Assembly: GCF_039555335.1 (NCBI RefSeq)
Contig: NC_092629.1
Span: forward strand, 35,311,965-35,375,964
DNA: 64,000 bases
Direction: 5' to 3'
From: Amphiura filiformis
Lineage: Eukaryota; Echinodermata; Ophiuroidea; Amphilepidida; Amphiuridae
Within the stretch, counting starts at the first letter, position 1; each line of letters starts with the position of its first letter. The notes under the pieces were generated by a model. That model was not told the origin of the DNA. It saw only the letters and a list, made by a program, of their open reading frames with translations, and did no database searches. Position numbers and translations under genes: made by a program. Below, one piece after another: positions 12,401-24,400 of this stretch.

Positions 12401-15400
12401 ATGGAGTAGGCTTAAGCCCATCTTTCATTAATATGGCTATCGAATTAATTCAGCAAGGGCACAGTGCTTTGGCATATGAATTATAATTATTCCTATATAT
12501 TATCAGATTAAACATATGAAAAACAGACATTTTCTGTAAAAAGCACACATGACTCACACGAACGCCCCCTATCACAAACAATGCTACATCCATGTAGTCC
12601 ATACAGGACCAACGCAATATTTAGCACCATAATCCACGGCGTTGATTATAGTACTAAATATTGCGTATTGGTCCTGTATGGACTACATCCATGCCGTGTT
12701 CTAAATATAATGAGCTTGGAGATTGAGGGCAGCATATACATAAGTTAATGGGTGTGTTTCGTTTTGCCCCTTGGTCCACTTTGCCCCGGTCTCCTACTTT
12801 TCTGAAATGAATGGTGATTGAATGGTTTCTGTTACAATTAGTGGTGGGTGATTTTTTAATTTGATTGGCCTATGTGTCCTGACGATTTAAAAGGATCTCC
12901 TTCGCACAAATTACATGTAGTAGGGAGTAACGGTGTATGTTGTTGAGATTGTTGCTGGTTGTGATCTTTAAAAGTTAATTAAACGTGTTGATTGTGGTTT
13001 ATATAAATAACTTTATTGTGCTTCAGTGTGGTCCTTGCAAGGCAGTAAGTGGGGTTGTGTCCCCCACAGCTTACCCACGTTTCACTCAAAATTACGGTCC
13101 CCCAGGGGACTGGTGCACACCGACATCGCCTGGCTAATAATTACTTAGTACAGCAGATATGCTAAAATAAATACCCGGGATCGATACACGTGAATGTGCT
13201 GTGCACGATTTTGATATTCAGACGAAAATCTTTGGATACCGGGGTAGAAAATGATGAGTATCTCCCGTAATTGATTTCGTCTAAAGAAGCCAGATGTGGT
13301 TCCTTGCACTTGAATATATGTATTGAACAGACATGATAGTCGTTAGCTTGCGTCTTGAGAAAGACGCTTGCGTCTTGAACTCAAAAACTGACAATAATTC
13401 TGATTTTTATATGTGCCGAACTATATAGCGCAGTGTATAGGCCAATCGTGGAGGTAGTCTAAAAGCAGATGACCCATGGCGTACCATGCTCACTCACACA
13501 CAGCGAGGTCAGTCACCGGGCTATTGTCAGTAGCCTTAGTCAGATGTCATTCGGCCCATTATGCGTCTCAAAACTATTAAACAGGTCGGAACAAAATGGC
13601 CATGCGTGGCGGTGGATTCAACCTACAATGGCGATTTCTGCCATGAAGATATCGGGGCGATGACACTGTGTGGTGTCAACCCGGTTATCCTGAGATTCAT
13701 AATCCATACACTAGACAAACGGACGTCCCGCTACACTGGGACGTCATTGCACTCGGCAATTTCGGCGTCCGGGAATTTTGAATATCGCGTATTGAGAGAC
13801 GGATGTTTTTATTCGTTTTTATGGTCAATATGAGTTTGTCTTAAATAAAACTAAGTGATTCGTGCTTGATAATTATTTTTCTTACATAAAGCATAATGTT
13901 GTGATTGCCGGAGACTTCCTTTAAAGCCATATTATAACATTTCCACACAAAATAGATCAGTATTTCTTTGCCATAAAATGTCAGATATGTCCCCTTTTAA
14001 ATTTGAGCCGAATAACTGAGGTAAAGCAAAGAAAATTGGAATTTATTACCAGCGCCGATGTCGCCAAAGTATCACTCCGTCGGTTGTGTTACGATACTAT
14101 CCTTAGATGTGTATATCCGTCCCACACGCCGTATACGCACTGTGTTATGCATCGTGTACGCGTTGGACTAAATATTTCCATCGTAATAATAAAACGATGG
14201 TTCCTGCGTTTTATACAAAATCTCGGATTTTGACAAAACTACAGCACATATACTCTTGATTTTTGCAGGGTATGTTAGTTTAATAAAGTACAATATAATC
14301 ATGTAAAAACAGAATTTTGAAAACATATTTTTTTTTTTTTTTTTTTTTTTATTTCTTTTTTTTCCAGTGTACATTTTACAATCATAGTTTACTCAGATAA
14401 ATACAGAAATTTTGATTTCTATACACCAGGTATTTTTAAATATTAAACAATACATAAACAGTACCAGCACACACACACTCTCACATACATATTTATATAG
14501 CATTTGATTTGTCTAGCTTTTACAATAAGAAGAAAATGTTTAGTTGAAAAGTCCTTCCAAACCTGCCATTTATTTTGATAAACTCGGTATTTTGAATCTT
14601 TTAAAAGAATGAATCTTTCCAATTTATGATAATATTCTATTTCCTTCTGAAGAGGGATAAAAGAAAGGGTCGAATTTTGGCATCTTTTTCTGTATATATA
14701 AAACTTAGTTAGAATGAGAATTAAATTGATAGCACTATTTAGTTTTCCTAAATCTGTCCCGAAAAGAATATGATATCGGTTGAATGTGATAGGTATACCG
14801 AGTTTTTGTAAACACCAGGTTTCGAGCTGAGACCAAATGGGTTTAACCTTTTTACAATCTGATAAAAGATGAATTATCGTTTCGGGTTCCTTGTTGCAAA
14901 AAGTACATATATTATCATTTCTTTTGCCAATTATAAACATAAATGTATTTGTGGTAAGAATTCCATTTAAAATTCTGTACTGAAACCACCGTAATTTTGT
15001 ATCCATTGTACATTTAAATGGCAACAAAGAATATACCTTCCATTCATCATCTGAAAAGCTACTATTTAATTTTACTTCCCATTTTCGTTTTGCTCTTGGT
15101 ATCTTTGAGGACATAAGTTGTTTACAGATTGATCTGCAACCTTTTTTATCTTTTAAAATAAAACTGAAATGAAATGGGATAAACGGCTTAGGAATTGCAA
15201 TAAATGTAGCGTTTTCCTGAAATAGATGCTTGAAATTACTCTTAATTGCGCAAATTACACTGTTGTATTCCAAAAAATTTAGCCGTAATCCATAATTTGT
15301 TTCAATTTCATGAAGAAAGAGAAAACGGTTTTGGTTAACATGGACAAGGTCAGAGACAAAATCAATACCTGCTGTCCGCCATTTTTTATAATTTATTTCT

Positions 15401-18400
15401 TTACCACCAATCTTAAACCATTCGTTTTCCCATAAACATGATCTTAACACATCATCAATTGTATTAGGATTGTGTTTTTTCTTTTACCTTAGACCAAGAT
15501 AAAGAACTTCTTTCCAAAAAACATTTTGGGAATTTTGTGCTACTTTTAGTGTATAATTTGCGCCCTTTTCAAGATCATTAATATGTATACCAGTTGAAAT
15601 AGAAAAAAACATCAATCCTTTAGCATCAATACATCCATTTACAATTCGTCTAATCCATGTACATTTCAATGCTTCAAAGAATAAATCTACTTTAACCAAT
15701 CTTAATCCACCTTCAGAATAATCATTTGACAATTGATCTCTACTTATTTTATCTCTTGTACCTTTCCAAATAAAATTATAGATTTTCTTTTGTAAATCTT
15801 TTATAAAGTCTTTTGACGGGTTAGGAATTGAAAGAACAAGGTGGTTAAACTTTGGTATCAGTAGGGATTTGACTATAGTTATTCTTCCAAAAACTGTCAA
15901 GTTTCTTTTAGACCAATGATGCATTACCTTTGTCACCGACTCCATAACCTTATCATAGTTCAAATTAACCATTTCAACCAAATTGGTTGAAAATTGTACT
16001 CCCAATGCAGAGAATTGTCCGTCTTCAACCCACTTTAGATTTTTATTTGTAATGCCAGGGTTTGGTTTTCTACCTCTAAGTGACCCAATATACACAACAT
16101 TTGTTTTATCCTCGTTTATTTTCAACCCTGACAAACGCTCAAACAAATCCAGTGTTTTTAACGTTTGTAGTAAACTTTCATTACTTCCATTTAAGATCAC
16201 AGTCGAGTCATCAGCGTATTGGGTGATTTTACAATTAATATTTTCAACTGTAATACCACATATATCAGTATTTTTTCGTATGAGACAGCCCAACATTTCA
16301 GCACAAATTAGAAAGATATAAGGGACAAAGGGTCCCCTGTCTGCAACCTCTACCTAAATCGAATTGTTTTGAGGAATTTCCATTTACCAAAACTGAGGAT
16401 TGACTTTATTATAAAAAGTTTGATCCATTTTGTAAAAGATGGACCGATATTTAGAAAATCTAATGTTTTAAAAATGAATTTATGAGAAACGGAATCAAAC
16501 GCTTTTTCAAAATCTATAAGCAATAGCATACCTGGTTGGTCATGTAATTTTGTGTATAAAATTAAATCATAAAGTAATCTTATATTTTCTCCAATATACC
16601 TTCCTTTCATAAAACCTTTTTGATCATCATTTATTAGGCTTGGTAAAATCTGTTTCATTCTTTCAGCAATACACGATGAAGCTAGTTTATAGGTTATATT
16701 TAACAAAGTAATAGGACGCCAATTCTTTAGGAATTGTTTTGGTTTGTTTCCTTTAGGAAGGAGGGTAATAATCCCTAATCTCTGCGTAACTGATAATTCC
16801 CCTGATTCATATGAGTAGTTCAGAGAACGTAAGAGAAAACCTCCCAAGTCTTGAAAAAAAACTTTCCAAAATTCAGTGGTAAACCCATCAGACCCAGGAC
16901 TTTTATTGTTTGACATTTTCTTCAAGGCAGTTAAAAGTTCGTTATAAGTCAAATGCCCTTCGAGCTTTTTTAATTGATCTTGAGTTAATTGAGGTAAATC
17001 TGATCTTGAAAGATTTTGGTCGAATTCTCCAAATATAAATTGTTGTCTTTACATTCATACAGTTTCGAGTAAAACTTAAAAGTTTCTTCCATTATTTGGT
17101 ATTGATCTTTTATATCATCCCCGTTTGCATTTTGTAAATGAACGATTGCTTTATTTACACAGTTTCTTTTTTCCAAGTTCACAAAATATTTAGATGGTTT
17201 TTCTCCGTGTTCTATCCATCTTGCTTTGGATCGTAACATTACGCCTTCCATTTTTTCCTTCCTCATCTCCTCTAATTCGGACTTTTTAATTTCAACATTT
17301 TCTAAAACGTCTGTATTGTTTGAATCACCTAGCTCTTTTTCTAAAGTTTCTATATCTCTTTCAAGTATTTTTTCTTTATTTTTATTTTTTTTGTTTTTTT
17401 CTGATGCATATTTGATCGTTTCCCCCCTTATCTCCATGAGCAATACTTCAAGAAACAGTTGTTCATTTATCGTAAACTCGAGCTCACTTGCAGGGATTTG
17501 ATTTATATTATTTAAGTTATATGGTGATACTGCATATTGTTTCTTAACTTCACTAATTTTTTCTTAATCCTATCTATGTAATCAATTTCTTTTAATAGCG
17601 TATTATTGAATTTCCAAAAACCTTTCCCACGTTTAATAGGAGACACGTCGAGCGAAAGACTAATAAGAGAGTGATCTGTTCGATATCCAGGGTCTATTTT
17701 AGATTTCACTAAATATGTTGTAAGCTCTTCCGATATCAGAAAAAAATCTAATCTGGACTGTTTTAAAGGAGTTGGTTGACGCCAGGTATATCTGCGAGAG
17801 TTTGGGTTTTGAAGTCGCCACGGGTCTATCAATCCAAGTTCTTCTTTCATTTCTAAAACAGTTTTTCTCGCTTTTGGATTATTTATGCGAATATAATTCG
17901 AGGTATCTAATTTTGGATCTTGAACCAAATTCCAGTCACCACATAACACACAATGGGCATTATCAAATGTTTCTATTACCCTTTTAATGTCGTGATAAAA
18001 GTTTGGCTTGTCATCATTTGGACCATATATTGATATAAGTGTTATACGAACATTGTTAATAGATACATCTAAAGCTACCCAATTTCCTTCTTCATCATTT
18101 TGTGTTGTATGGACTTTATAATCTAAATTGTTATTGAGAAAAATGGCAACTCCTCTTGAATTTGAGGCAAAAGAGCTAAAAAAAGCTTCACCTCCCCATT
18201 CAGCTTTTACCATTATTTCCATATTCTTATCAAAATGAACATCTTGCAAACATAATATTGAAACACTTTTGTTACGCAAATAATGCAAAACATCTCTTCT
18301 TTTTTGTTTAGCATTTAAACCCCGGCAATTCATTGATAGAATTTTAACATCATTAGCCATACTTAATCATTTTCAATGTCTATAATGGTATCATGGAACA

Positions 18401-21400
18401 CGTTTCATGAGGTAATTGTACATAGAAAACTCTAGACATACATATAAATTATACTTTGATAAATATGGCCACTCACCCGCACACACAAACAGAACCATGC
18501 AAAAAAGAACATGTAAAAAAAACAAAGAAAATTGGAACAAAATCTTGGTAGATACCCAAAAAACAAACATAAAGAAACTAAAAAAGTATCTACACACCGC
18601 ACTCATCTCCGAGCCGACATGGAAACAGCATTTAAGAAAGGCAAACTTTTTTTGTCTGATTTTTTCAGAATAGTAATTTGTAGCATGTTTTGTTTTTATC
18701 AATCAAGCTCCAAATATTACTCATTTTGTTCAAATTATTGTTTTTGTTCAAAACCATACATAATTTAAAGTTGCATTTTTTTTTTTTTTAAACAGTAGTA
18801 TGTACATAGGTTTCCTATTTAAACAAAATTTACCAGCAAATGTTACCTTTCTGCAGTATCCATGTAAACTATAAATGCATTTAAACCACTAACGTGGTAT
18901 AAAGCTATAGTATGAAACGGCCAATACATATAATAAAGTGGATAACATTGGAAACTAATTATATTACATAAGTATTTTCCTTTCACCAAAGGCATTCAGA
19001 CAAGAATGGCCTATGATTTCACAGTTTATTTTGTTTACATAACAATCATAGATTGTTATAACATAAACAATACATAATTATCATAAAGTGGATCCATTGG
19101 AAGCTATGTGACATAAGTATTTTCCTTTCACCATTGGCATTCAAACAGAAAATGATTTCACATTTTATTTTGTTTACATATATAGATTGTTATAACATAA
19201 ACAATACATATCACAAATTGGATAACATTGAAAACTATGTGACATAAGTATTTTCCTTTCACCATAGGCATTCAAACACAAAAAAGGGGCCTATGATTTC
19301 ACATTTTATTTTGTTTACATATTTTAGATTGTTATAACCTAAACAATACATAGAGTAGATAACATTGGAAACTATGTGACATTAGGTATTTTCCTATCAC
19401 CATAGGCTTTCGAACACAAAAAGGCCTATGATTTCACATTTTGTTTTGTTTACATATTTATATATAGATTGTTATAACATAAACAATCCATATCATAAAG
19501 TGTGTGATGAGTATTTGCCTTTCACCATAGGTATTCAATCAAACACAAAAAGGCCTATGATTTCACATTTTATTTTGTTTATATATTTATATATAGATTG
19601 TTGTAACATAAACAATCCATATCATAAAGTATGTGATGAGTATTTTCCTTTCACCATAGGTATTCAATCAAACACAAAAAGGCATATGATTTCACATTTC
19701 ATTTTGTTTACATATTTATATATATAGATTGTTATAACATAAACAATCCATATCATAAAGTATAAGATGAGTATTTGCCTTTCACCATAGGTATTCAATC
19801 AAACACAAAAGGCCTATGATTTCACATTTCATTTTGTTTATATATTTATATATAGATTGTTATAACATAAACAATCCATATCATAAAGTATAAGATGAGT
19901 ATTTGCCTTTCACCATAGGTATTCAATCAAACACAAAAAGGCCTATGATTTCACATTTTATTTTGTTTACATATTTATATATAGATTGTTATAACATAAA
20001 CAATCCATATCATAAAGTGTGTGATGAATATTTGCCTTTCACCATAGGTATTCAATCAAACACAAAAAGGCCTATGATTTCACATTTTATTTTGTTTACA
20101 TATTTATATATAGATTGTTATAACATAAACAATCCATATCATAAAGTGTGTGATGAGTATTTGCCTTTCACCATAGGTATTCAATCAAACACAAAAAGGC
20201 CTATGATTTCACATTTTATTTTGTTTATATATTTATATATAGATTGTTGTAACATTAACAATCCATATCATAAAGTATGTGATGAGTATTTTCCTTTCAC
20301 CATAGGTATTCAATCAAACACAAAAAGGCCCATGATTTCACATTTCATTTTGTTTACATATTTATATATAGATTGTTATAACATAAACAATCCATATCAT
20401 AAAGTATAAGATGAGTATTTGCCTTTCACCATAGGTATTCAATCAAACACAAAAAGGCCTATGATTTTACATTTTATTTTGTTTTGTTTATATATTTATA
20501 TATAGATTGTTGTAACATAAACAATCCATATCATAAAGTGTGTGATGAGTATTTGCTTTTCACCATAGGCATCCAAACACCAAAAGGCATATGATTTCAC
20601 ATTTTATTTTGTTTACATATTTATATATAGATTGTTTTGACCTAAACAATACATATAGTAGATAACATTGGAAAGTATTTTCCTTTCACCATAGGCTTTC
20701 AATACACAGAAAAAGCCCATGATTTCACGTTTTATTTTGTTTATATATAGATTGTTATAACATGAACAAATATTTTACAATATATATCATAAAGTGGATA
20801 ACATTGAAAACAAGTATCTTCCTTTCACCATAGGCATAAGCATCATAAATGGTTTTGTTTGTTTTGGGTGTTTTTTTTTTATATCGTCGTACACATTTTC
20901 TGACTTTTCTTGCTTTTATAAGTTTATATTTTACAATTTTATGATACGATCCGAACACAGAAAGTGATTTGTTTTTTCAACACCCAATGTCATTTTTTCA
21001 CTAATGTCATTACCTGTACTACCATAACTTTTGAGACTTTCTTTTCCAAACCCAAAGTTGTACATAAAATTTATATGGTGTGCACATTTTATTTGAAACC
21101 GATTAAGGACTGGTTCATAATCAGCATTTTTTTTTCTTTTCAGCAAAATTAATATTGTTCGATATAAAGGATGCCGTTGATAATCTATCAATAGCTTGTT
21201 TGCAGTGTCAAAGAAAAAGACTTGCTATAGCATAGCTTGTTCTATTATTTGGTGTACATCTTCCAGGCACTGCCTTTTGCTTCCTTGGCACGATATTCTA
21301 AGTACACTTTCACCCCATTTACTCTGATCCTTGTTGAATTTCCTTCATTCCGTAGTCTTCTTGCTTGAGTAGCCAACTCACCCCTCGTACGTTTCATCTC

Positions 21401-24400
21401 TGCAGGGAGATCCGTGTAGCACATGACTGGCTTCCTGTCCTTGATATAACCGCGAATTTGGCTTGCTTCTAAAACACAATCTCTGTCGGACATGCAACCA
21501 AAACGCACAATGATGGGATCCGGTCGTTCCTCTCCTTCCTGTTGCTCGCGCCCCTGTAAGTCTCTCTTTCGACGTGGTAGTCGATGCGCGTTCACTATGA
21601 TCACTGAATCAGCGTGTTCTCTTCTAAACATGAAATCCGTAATAAGGAACTCTCGCACTACATCGTAAATGTCCTCATCTTTGGTCTGTTTCACTCCATA
21701 GAAAAGCAAATTTTGTTTCCTATCATGAATTTCAGCTAGGATCTGATTAGTTCTCATTTCATTCTTCGCCTGGAAAATTTTGGCGTTAATCTCCGGGATC
21801 TGCTCCTTTAGGATTTGGTTGACAAATTTATCATTGTGGTCCACTGACTTGACCAAGTCCTTGATTTGGTTTTCATTTTCCGTTACTCTATTCACTGTAC
21901 CTTTTAAGGGTCGGTTCATAGTGAATATTCGAAGGCGAATATTCGTTGTCGAATACTTTTTGTGACGTCAAAATATATACGGCAACGAATAAAATATGAT
22001 GACACGCCGAGTTGAGTCGGATTAAATATCGCGCAACTGATAGCGAGATACTATTGATTTATATGAAAGGCTCGAGGTCACCTGAATATCGTTCGACGAA
22101 CGATGATTTCAAAAATCCCCAATGAAAATTAACCTGCACAGTTGTGCAAAATACGTCTGGATAGTTCCAAAATGGCTGATAACGAACTGAAAGAAAACGT
22201 TATTAGTGCGGTACAAGCGTACCCATTTTATATGACATAAAAGTAAGGGACTATATAAAGACGTCCAGAAAAAGGAAAATGCCTGGCAGGCAATAGCATT
22301 CCAATGCTGTAGTGATGGTAAGTTATGTTTTATGCAAATAATATGATATTTAGGCTTACAAACATAACCTACAAGTGAACGGTTCATTGTTTGCTAAATC
22401 CAAGCGAGATCACCCGAAAATCTATGCAAGAGAAATTTCTACTGCTGCTGATGAAAAATCCTAGAGTGCGTTTGGAGTTTTTTCTTCACTTTACCAGTAG
22501 GCCTAATAAATTCATAAAAAAATAAAAATAAAATAAACATTTAGAGCGAATGTTTTTACTCACTGCTCACCTGATCCACTTTCCCAGGAAATATCGATAC
22601 TCCTTTTTTTTTCCTGACTTTCCAGACATAATTATGAGTAAACATCAAAATTAATGTTTACAAAACAGTCAAATATATACATTCGTTTGCATTTTGTACA
22701 TTAATATTAATAATGTACAAACATTAAAAAAGGGGGCCTAAGAGTATGTCTATTTTTAATCATATATTAATTCCGCCATGCCCAAACATATTTTATATAT
22801 GAAATCGTGTAAAAACTGACCCCTTGTAAATCTATGGAACCCCAAATTCCAATCAAAAATAAAAAAAACTTTGTTATCAAAATACACTAGGACTATACAT
22901 TGTATTACAGGAATTTAATAGATGGTGCATTTTAATAAATAAATAGATTAACACGGGTAATGGACGAGAAATGTTTGGCAATACCGGATTGACCACATAG
23001 GCAGTGAATAAAGAAATTAATAAAAATAAATTAAATGAGAAAATGAAAGCAAGGACATTTGGTGAAGTATTGTTTTAGAGTGCGAAGGAGTCCTACATGT
23101 TATCCTGGCCCAGGACACTGATTAATGTAAATTCGACCCATAGTTATTTTATCTACTTTTGCCAGCATTCAACCTGTTCAAGGTGATTTATGCCTATTTT
23201 AAATAAAATTCCGAAATCTGAAGTATCAACGTTGTATCGTGCACAAATTATGATCCGAGACTATTTCATTTGACACGGTTGTATATGGATTTCAAAAGAT
23301 CGGTCCTATAATAGATATCGATTAGAGAATTACAGCAAGAGACTTTGAGGATGCCGTAATCCTCTTGACCATCAACCAATCAGATAGACATATTTCAGAA
23401 ATATATTCGTAGAGTTGAAACTTGTTCAACTCTTGAAATATATATTTCAAGTAATCTCGTTTCACATTTAGCAGCAATAAAGTCACGAAGGGGCGGTAAT
23501 GCTAATATACGATTTCAGTCAGATATTGGTGCAAATATACGATTTCGGTCAACTATTTGGCTATCCTTTGCCGAAAATTATGAAATGTATATCAGTAACA
23601 ACTCTTAGGAGGGTTTTCGAGTAATTTTAACGAAATAATGAGGTAAAATAAAAGAAAACCCACTTACAATTTTGGACTTGACGCTTAACTGTGGTGTTCT
23701 AGGGGAATTAAAATATCACAATTAATAAGTTTCATTCAAAATCGTTGTCCTACAAGCACATGTTAAATGGCTCGATTCACATTAGGTATAAGTTGGGACA
23801 TTGTCAGATTGTGTGAACATTACAAATACAAACTAGATCTGGTTACAGATCTGGACCTAGCCGGGGCCGGAAATGCCGGTCTTAACTTAAAGTTTGACCT
23901 TTGACCGGCTATTATGGACATCTCACACCATTAATGGTGCATCACTGTAGCATGTAGGGGCTTTATCCGTCTTCCATAGGCCGAGATACAGCTACTTTTC
24001 CGTAATTTTAAACATTTTTGTGCAAATTTGACGTTTTGCCCTCCTAATGACCTTTGACCCCAATATAAAAAAAACCTTATATACATCGAGAAAATGCATT
24101 GTTACAGTTTAAATTTAAAAAATCCACTATGCTTAGTTATGGAGATAAAAATTCTTAAAGTTATTTAGCTTCAAACCGGAAATGACGTCTAAATGACCTT
24201 TGAACAAACAAATAAAAATACTGTGCATACATCGGGTAACACTAATGCATATATGAAGTTTATGTCACTCTGGTTTGGTTACGTTTTGAGTTTTAAAAAA
24301 ATGAACATATTTGATGATTTTTGGTTTTTGACCGGAAGCGACCCCTTAATGACCTTTGACCCCAAAACTGTAGACACCCCAAAGACCCTGGTTGGTAGCA

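Larger units (their letters stand above)
11148..12882. mobile_element. long-TIR element, interrupted by another element
   Basis: The left arm from TCAGGAAACACAGGCCAATC through about 11330 (AAAATGGCCGC) is mirrored at 11810-11930 and 12800-12882 (TTTGATTGGCCTATGTGTCC). The right arm is cut at 11926 by the element at 11928-12796, with a TA on each side. The centre has no recognised ORF. It is a non-autonomous DNA transposon in intron 3 of the GTPase gene. Confidence 0.82.

Noticed and set aside
19428..20409. Secreted or membrane repeat protein with 43-residue repeats
   Set aside because: The open frame is a by-product of a 129-bp satellite whose unit is a multiple of three. Flanking copies of other length break it, and it lies antisense in a dead LINE.
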